This document shows, piece by piece, positions 31,994 through 35,640 of a DNA stretch of 35,640 nucleotides; position 1 is the first letter of the stretch, and each line of letters begins with the position of its first letter. Source of the stretch: Ruminococcus sp. (GTDB lineage: Bacteria; Bacillota; Clostridia; Oscillospirales; Ruminococcaceae); contig SVNO01000018.1 of the NCBI GenBank assembly GCA_015066845.1, positions 1-35,640 on the forward strand. Reading direction: 5' to 3'. The notes below the pieces were generated by a model. It was not told where the DNA came from and searched no databases. It worked only from the letters and a program-made list of their open reading frames with translations. Position numbers and translations under genes: made by a program.

Positions 31994-32365
31994 TTACTTC
32001 AGCTCGATTGTTGCGCCAGCTTCTTCCAGCTTAGCCTTCAGCTCTTCAGCCTCAGCCTTGGAAACGCCTTCCTTCAGAGTCTTCGGAACGCCTTCTACAG
32101 CTTCCTTAGCTTCCTTCAGGCCCAGACCCAGAACGTCCTTAACAGCCTTGATAACGCCCATCTTCTTATCACCGAAGGATGTCATTACTACGTCGAACTC
32201 AGTCTTTTCCTCAGCTGCTGCTGCTGCGCCGCCTGCTGCCGGTGCTGCTGCTACTGCTGCAGTTACGCCGAATTCTTCCTGAATAGCCTCAACCAGTTCA
32301 GCCAGTTCCAGAACTGTGAGAGCCTTGATATCTTCAATAAACTTCATTGTCTTCTCAGATGCCAT
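31994..32365 (-). CDS. rplL: 50S ribosomal protein L7/L12
   Basis: A 123-residue L7/L12, the stalk protein that recruits translational GTPases. The N-terminal dimerisation helices ([28 protein letters not shown]), an Ala/Gly-rich hinge and the C-terminal domain ([36 protein letters not shown]) are all present. A 106-base gap with two small hairpins separates it from rplJ. A terminator follows directly, so neither rpoB nor rpoC is cotranscribed. Confidence 0.98.
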   Translation of the reverse strand: MASEKTMKFIEDIKALTVLELAELVEAIQEEFGVTAAVAAAPAAGGAAAAAEEKTEFDVVMTSFGDKKMGVIKAVKDVLGLGLKEAKEAVEGVPKTLKEGVSKAEAEELKAKLEEAGATIELK

Positions 32366-32471
32366 GATAATTAACTCCTTTAAATTAAATTTTTGTCATG
32401 CGTAACGCCCATGCATCGCGGGCAGAACATACTGCCATTGCATCATTTGGGATTGCATTATGCTGCAATAC

Positions 32472-32975
32472 TTATGCAGCCTCGCCATCCTTGTCCACAA
32501 CTGCCTGCAGCAGAGCAGCCAGCTTCTGAATCGGACCCTGCAGGGAACCAACGAGCTGTGCCAGCAGAACATCTCTGGACGGAATCTTGGACAGAGCCTT
32601 GATCTTCTCAGAATCAAAGTACTCACCCTCAACGCAGCCTGCCTTCAGAACGAAGTTTTCATGCTTTTCAGCGAATTCGCCCAGAATTCTTGCAGGTGCT
32701 GTCTGGTCATCGTTGGAAATTGCGATTGCTGTTGTACCGTTGAGTACATCATCAAAGCACTCCATACCGATGTTGTGGAACGCAAACTTCAGCATAGAGT
32801 TCTTCTCAACGAAGTAGCTAACATTTGCTTCACGCAGCTCACGACGCAGCTTTGTATCGTCTGCAACTGTGATACCCTTGTAGTCAACGAGAACGCAGGA
32901 TACGCTGTTCTTCAGCAGTTCGGTCAGTTCTTCTACTCTTGCCTTCTTGGATTCCAGAACCTTTGCACTCGGCAT
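32472..32975 (-). CDS. rplJ: 50S ribosomal protein L10
   Basis: A 167-residue L10, the base of the L7/L12 stalk. The N-terminal rRNA-binding domain (SSVSCVLVDYKGITVADDTKLRRELREANVSYFVEKN pattern) and the C-terminal L7/L12-binding helix (LAALLQAVVDKDGEAA) are complete. GGAGGTGAA precedes the start. The gene is led by an attenuated leader and a strong promoter of its own. Confidence 0.97.
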   Translation of the reverse strand: MPSAKVLESKKARVEELTELLKNSVSCVLVDYKGITVADDTKLRRELREANVSYFVEKNSMLKFAFHNIGMECFDDVLNGTTAIAISNDDQTAPARILGEFAEKHENFVLKAGCVEGEYFDSEKIKALSKIPSRDVLLAQLVGSLQGPIQKLAALLQAVVDKDGEAA

Positions 32976-33142
32976 TTACATTCACCTCCGATTGAAATAT
33001 CAGCTTTCGCTGTACATCGTATCGGGAATACAAAAAACTCCCTTCGCGTACCAAAGCACACAAAGAGAGGGGGTAAATCTTACCACTTGCACTCCTCGGT
33101 TGGGTTTACGGCTTGCGCCACCAACTGTCTTTAGAATACGAC
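32976..33142 (-). ncRNA. L10 leader with attenuator
   Basis: The 5' UTR of rplJ contains the pattern typical of Firmicutes L10 leaders: AGACAGTTGGTGGCG ... AACCCAACCGAGGAG, bound by the L10-L12 complex. Downstream, ACACAAAGAGAG and CTCCCTTCGCGT (plus coordinates 33058-33069 and 33038-33049) form a 12-pair stem, with G-U pairs, followed by UUUUUU at 33037-33032. This is a terminator that would shut rplJL off when L10 is in excess. Confidence 0.8.
33032..33069 (-). terminator. Attenuator terminator in the rplJ leader
   Basis: A 12-pair stem with loop at 33050-33057 and a six-U tail, lying about 55 bases before the rplJ start. Pairing includes several G-U pairs. Confidence 0.75.
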
Positions 33143-33148
33143 TTTATT

Positions 33149-33177
33149 AGTATAGCACATTATCTTTGGTTTGTCAA
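33149..33177 (-). promoter_or_regulatory. rplJL promoter
   Basis: On the minus strand a perfect TTGACA (33172-33177), 17 bases, then TATACT (33149-33154). It is a textbook housekeeping promoter. Bases 33178-33239 upstream are A+T-rich and otherwise featureless. Confidence 0.88.
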
Positions 33178-33239
33178 GGGTTTTTTTCAGATTTTCTGAA
33201 ATTTCTTTTTTTATGCGGTAGGTTGGTGGATTTTGCATG

Positions 33240-33294
33240 TAGAAAATGCTGTTTTCTGGGGGTAGTGCTCTTGAAATTGCCCCTCCCCCAATGA
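33240..33294 (+). repeat. Repeat B', internally deleted B
   Basis: The start aligns with the start of repeat B (AGAAAATGCTGTTTTCT palindrome, then TGGGGGTAGTGCTC...AATTGCCCC), and the end aligns with B's end (CCCCTCCCCCAA). About 80 middle bases of B are missing. Repeat A follows directly. Confidence 0.6.
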
Positions 33295-33472
33295 GCAATG
33301 TCATCAACTTTAGGAAAGTTGTGCAAAGATTGTCCCACCCCCTTCCCCCTCCCAAAGGGAGGGGGATTATGGGAGGCGGCTGCGCCGCCTCCACCGCCCA
33401 AGGGGCTGCGCCCCTTGGAACCCCGCTTGGGGGCTATCGCTCCCTTGCCCCCGCTTAAGTTGATGACATTGC
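33295..33472 (+). mobile_element. Repeat A, right copy, with target duplication
   Basis: A 178-bp element with 16-base exact inverted ends GCAATGTCATCAACTT / AAGTTGATGACATTGC. It is flanked on both sides by CCCAATGA (33287-33294 and 33473-33480), the expected scar of transposition. The middle is made of G+C-rich hairpins (GGAGGCGGCTGCGCCGCCTCC type and CAAGGGGCTGCGCCCCTTG). There is no ORF of a transposase. The family of the mobilising transposase is not assigned. Confidence 0.8.
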
Positions 33473-33488
33473 CCCAATGAGGGAGGGA

Positions 33489-33549
33489 CTATCGCTCCGC
33501 GTTTGATGCAGGGCTTTTGACAAACTGAATCCCCCTTACAAAAGGGGGA
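33489..33549 (+). repeat. Repeat C, copy 1
   Basis: A 61-base unit matching 33742-33803 in direct orientation. It begins CTATCGCTCCGCGTTTGAT and ends with the hairpin CCCCCTTACAAAAGGGGG. It is the other half of the unit interrupted by repeat A. Confidence 0.75.
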
Positions 33550-33551
33550 AT

Positions 33552-33697
33552 CAGCTTGTAGAAAAAGTCTTTTTCTGGGGTTAGCACCCCTGTAACTGCC
33601 CCCACAGCCGCAGTTAAATCCTATTGCGGCATACCGTCGCCCTCAAGCAGCATCCTGCCTCAGGCTCAGGCACCCAACCCCTCCCCCAACGGGGGAG
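33552..33697 (+). repeat. Repeat B, right full copy
   Basis: A full copy, inverted relative to 167-307, with the palindrome AGAAAAAGTCTTTTTCT at 33560-33576 and a terminal CCCTCCCCCAACGGGGGAGGG hairpin. It is followed by a small hairpin TCGGGGACTTCGTCCCCGA at 33708-33726 and then repeat C copy 2. Confidence 0.75.
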
Positions 33698-33741
33698 GGG
33701 CTATTTTTCGGGGACTTCGTCCCCGAACCCCTTGTGCGGAG

Positions 33742-33803
33742 CTATCGCTACGCATTTGATTTTAGGTTTTTCGACAGACTGAATCCCCCTTACAAAAGGG
33801 GGA
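33742..33803 (+). repeat. Repeat C, copy 2
   Basis: A 62-base direct repeat of 33489-33549, again ending in CCCCCTTACAAAAGGGGG. Its hairpin ends seven bases from the tyrA stop codon. It has no U run on the tyrA strand, so it is at most a weak terminator but could protect the mRNA 3' end. Confidence 0.75.
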
Positions 33804-33809
33804 TTTGCA

Positions 33810-34682
33810 CTATGATTCCATCATCTCAATCACGGATGGGGCATTTCTCCGGCGTTGGAGGTTGTCCTCCTTGCGCTGTCTGCCGTCAGCAATCAGCCCG
33901 TACAGGGCTTCACGGTCGCCGTTGGCAAGAACTTCCCGATATTGGTTGAGATTTTCAAGCAGAATATCAAGCTCCATCAGCAGGCTTTCACGGTTCTGCA
34001 TAAAAAGCATCGTCCACATATCCTCGTTCATGGTCGCAATGCGCGTCATATCGTGGAAGCTGCCGCCGGAAAAACCGCTTTCCAGCGCAATGACAGGGCT
34101 TTTGACATACGCACTCGACACCACATGCGCAAGCTGTGAGGTGTAGGCGATCATCCGGTCATGCAGCTGGGGCGTGGTAATGACAAACCGCCGGAATCCT
34201 ATCTGGTGCGCGAAATTCTTCACCTGCGCCGTCACTGCCTTCGGTGTGTCCGGCAGGGGCGTGAGGATGAAATTCGCGCCCTGAAACAGATTCTCGTCAG
34301 ACGCTTCATAACCGAATCGCTCCTTGCCTGCCATCGGATGAGCCGCAAGGTAATGCACATCATGCGCGGCGCAGAGTTTTCCCATCGTTTCGGGAATATC
34401 CCCCTTAACACCGGCGACATCCGTCACAATCGTGCCGGCAGTCATGGACGATACATGCGCGGCAACCCACTGGGGAATTGCCTCCGGATAGAGGGATACT
34501 ACAATCAGGTCAAAGCCGCTGCAATCTTCCTCCACAATGCCGTCAATCACATGTTCCTGCATTGCTTTTTCCAGAATTTCGGCATTTTTATCACATCCAT
34601 AAACACTGTGCTCTGTAAAGGTATGCAGTGCCTTGCAGACAGAACCGCCAATCAGTCCAAGTCCGACAACAAGAATTCTCAT
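33810..34682 (-). CDS. tyrA: Prephenate dehydrogenase
   Basis: A 290-residue NAD-dependent TyrA, oxidising prephenate to 4-hydroxyphenylpyruvate for tyrosine synthesis. It opens MRILVVGLGLIGGSV, the dinucleotide-binding loop. HPMAGKERFGYEAS and TTPQLHDRMIAYTSQLAHVVSSA are the conserved substrate-site stretches. Start ATG 34682 is supported by GGAGGAG upstream; ATG 34694 lacks a site. No ACT domain is fused. No other aromatic gene is adjacent. The gene ends against repeat C. Confidence 0.93.
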   Translation of the reverse strand: MRILVVGLGLIGGSVCKALHTFTEHSVYGCDKNAEILEKAMQEHVIDGIVEEDCSGFDLIVVSLYPEAIPQWVAAHVSSMTAGTIVTDVAGVKGDIPETMGKLCAAHDVHYLAAHPMAGKERFGYEASDENLFQGANFILTPLPDTPKAVTAQVKNFAHQIGFRRFVITTPQLHDRMIAYTSQLAHVVSSAYVKSPVIALESGFSGGSFHDMTRIATMNEDMWTMLFMQNRESLLMELDILLENLNQYREVLANGDREALYGLIADGRQRKEDNLQRRRNAPSVIEMMES

Positions 34683-34718
34683 ACTCTCCTCCAAATGACG
34701 GCGAATGCCGTGCCATAC

Positions 34719-35640
34719 TTACAAACCGCTTGACTGCTTGGAGATGTTGCGGATTTGCACAATCCGGTAGTCCTCCCCTACCTGCTCCACGGTGATTTCC
34801 ATTGTTTTTTCAGCAATTGCGTCAAAATTCTTTGAATGCTGCTGCCATTGTGCCGTATCGCTGCAGTAGTTGACAGTAACGGTGTACACATCTTCCGCGC
34901 GGCGGATTTCGGAAATATCCGGCGCGTAGGAGAAAATCACGGGGGATGCCGGCACATTATAGCAGCCGGTAGTTTCGTCATAATAGAACATCTCACCAGC
35001 AGAATACAGCGTCACATAGGCATTTTCCGGCTTAACACCAAACATGCTCTCCACGCGCGCCGCAACATCCGCTGCCGGAATCGTGAACATATCAAAGCTC
35101 TTGGGATATGCCGACAAATCGCTGTACATCAACAAATCAACCATCGCCGCGGACATCAGCGTTTCGGGCGCGGCATCCGAGGGCTGCTCAAATTCGGGCA
35201 AATCCACTACAGCAACCGGATACAGCACGTCCTCCAGCTTTTGCTTGAGGGAAGAACTGCTGGTAAAGCTGCGGACGAGATGGACAGCCTGCATCACGCA
35301 GACGGCAATGCCCACAAGTGCGAACGCAGAACAGATGATGCCAGCCATGAAGTAGGTGCGGCGGCGGAAATACTTGGATTCTCCCAGAGCTACGTCAATT
35401 TCACTCTTTTCCGGCACTGGCTCTGCCTTTTCATCCGCAAGCGTCTGCACATTTTCGTCCAGTGCCGCGCGGATCGCTCCGGCAAATCTGGATTTGTGCT
35501 TTTCCTGCGGCAGTGCAATATGTATGGATGCTTCCTCTGCCTTTTTCTCAGCAACCGGAATTTCCGACGTAATTACGGGCTTTTCCAGTTTCTGCGCAGG
35601 TACGGGCTTTTCCGGCTTCGGCGCAGGCACGGGCTTTTCC
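34719..35640 (-). CDS. Single-pass membrane protein with EKPV repeats (partial)
   Basis: At least 306 residues; the frame is still open at the window edge, so the N-terminus is missing and the GTG at 35630 is internal. The visible start has three EKPV units (EKPVPAPKPEKPVPAQKLEKPV), a Lys/Pro/Ala-rich cytoplasmic arm. One membrane helix follows (YFMAGIICSAFALVGIAVCVMQAVHLV). The outer ~190 residues (YPVAVVDLPEFEQ onward) have no motif I recognise. It lies 36 bases upstream of tyrA on the same strand. Function unknown. Confidence 0.75.
   Translation of the reverse strand, partial: EKPVPAPKPEKPVPAQKLEKPVITSEIPVAEKKAEEASIHIALPQEKHKSRFAGAIRAALDENVQTLADEKAEPVPEKSEIDVALGESKYFRRRTYFMAGIICSAFALVGIAVCVMQAVHLVRSFTSSSSLKQKLEDVLYPVAVVDLPEFEQPSDAAPETLMSAAMVDLLMYSDLSAYPKSFDMFTIPAADVAARVESMFGVKPENAYVTLYSAGEMFYYDETTGCYNVPASPVIFSYAPDISEIRRAEDVYTVTVNYCSDTAQWQQHSKNFDAIAEKTMEITVEQVGEDYRIVQIRNISKQSSGL

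Noticed and set aside
1-35640. CRISPR arrays, tRNA, rRNA, prophage or transposase genes
   Set aside because: No regularly spaced direct repeats, no tRNA cloverleaf with CCA, no rRNA-like sequence and no integrase or transposase protein were recognised.

Overview
The window looks like a chromosomal segment of a low-to-mid G+C Firmicute of class Clostridia, most likely a Ruminococcus-like member of the Oscillospiraceae. The grounds are the Prp-processed N-terminal extension on ribosomal protein L27, clostridial gene neighbourhoods (rplU-prp-rpmA-obgE; DUF4321 next to mreBCD-mrdA-minD-mgsA), SpoVG and BofA-like proteins, and a secreted SGNH esterase ending in a type I dockerin, the cellulosome-type domain typical of fibre-degrading Ruminococcus. 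The genus is an inference; no rRNA lies in the window.

Layout. 1-307 is non-coding repeat DNA. 384-4238 is a forward ribosome/GTPase/RNA block: rplU, prp, rpmA, obgE, mrnC, yebC and a small AbrB-type regulator. A reverse glycogen phosphorylase and a reverse LysR regulator follow, then forward asnB and, after a 180-bp hairpin repeat, the forward dockerin esterase. From 11281 to 26441 almost everything is on the minus strand. Read in transcription order it runs murC-lexA-zapA-U32 protease-dut-DUF4321, then mreB-mreC-mreD-mrdA, then minD-mgsA, then hisS-aspS, and finally a DUF2716 gene. It is a wall, division, cell-shape and translation block, with visible promoters before mreB and minD. After spoVG (forward) come a Nudix hydrolase, a large YfhO-type membrane protein and a YfcE-type phosphodiesterase (reverse). 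A compact four-gene forward operon of small proteins follows, ending in a BofA-like membrane protein. The window closes with rplJL (reverse, with its own promoter and attenuator leader), a 570-bp repeat cluster, tyrA, and a membrane protein cut by the window edge.

The most unusual material is non-coding. Two families of short repeats (here A and B) occur at both ends of the window in opposite orientation. At 33240-33550 element A, about 178 bp with inverted ends, sits inside a B-C repeat unit and is flanked by an 8-base duplication, so the insertion history can be read from the sequence. A third family (D) is a 180-bp near-palindromic hairpin at 9908-10087, with end-like relics at two other intergenic sites.

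Among the genes, the points worth attention are a methylglyoxal synthase homologue whose catalytic Asp is Gly, a MinD/FlhG-type ATPase with no MinC or MinE nearby, rplJL detached from rplKA and rpoBC, and the small-protein/BofA operon. No CRISPR array, tRNA, rRNA, phage gene or transposase gene was seen.
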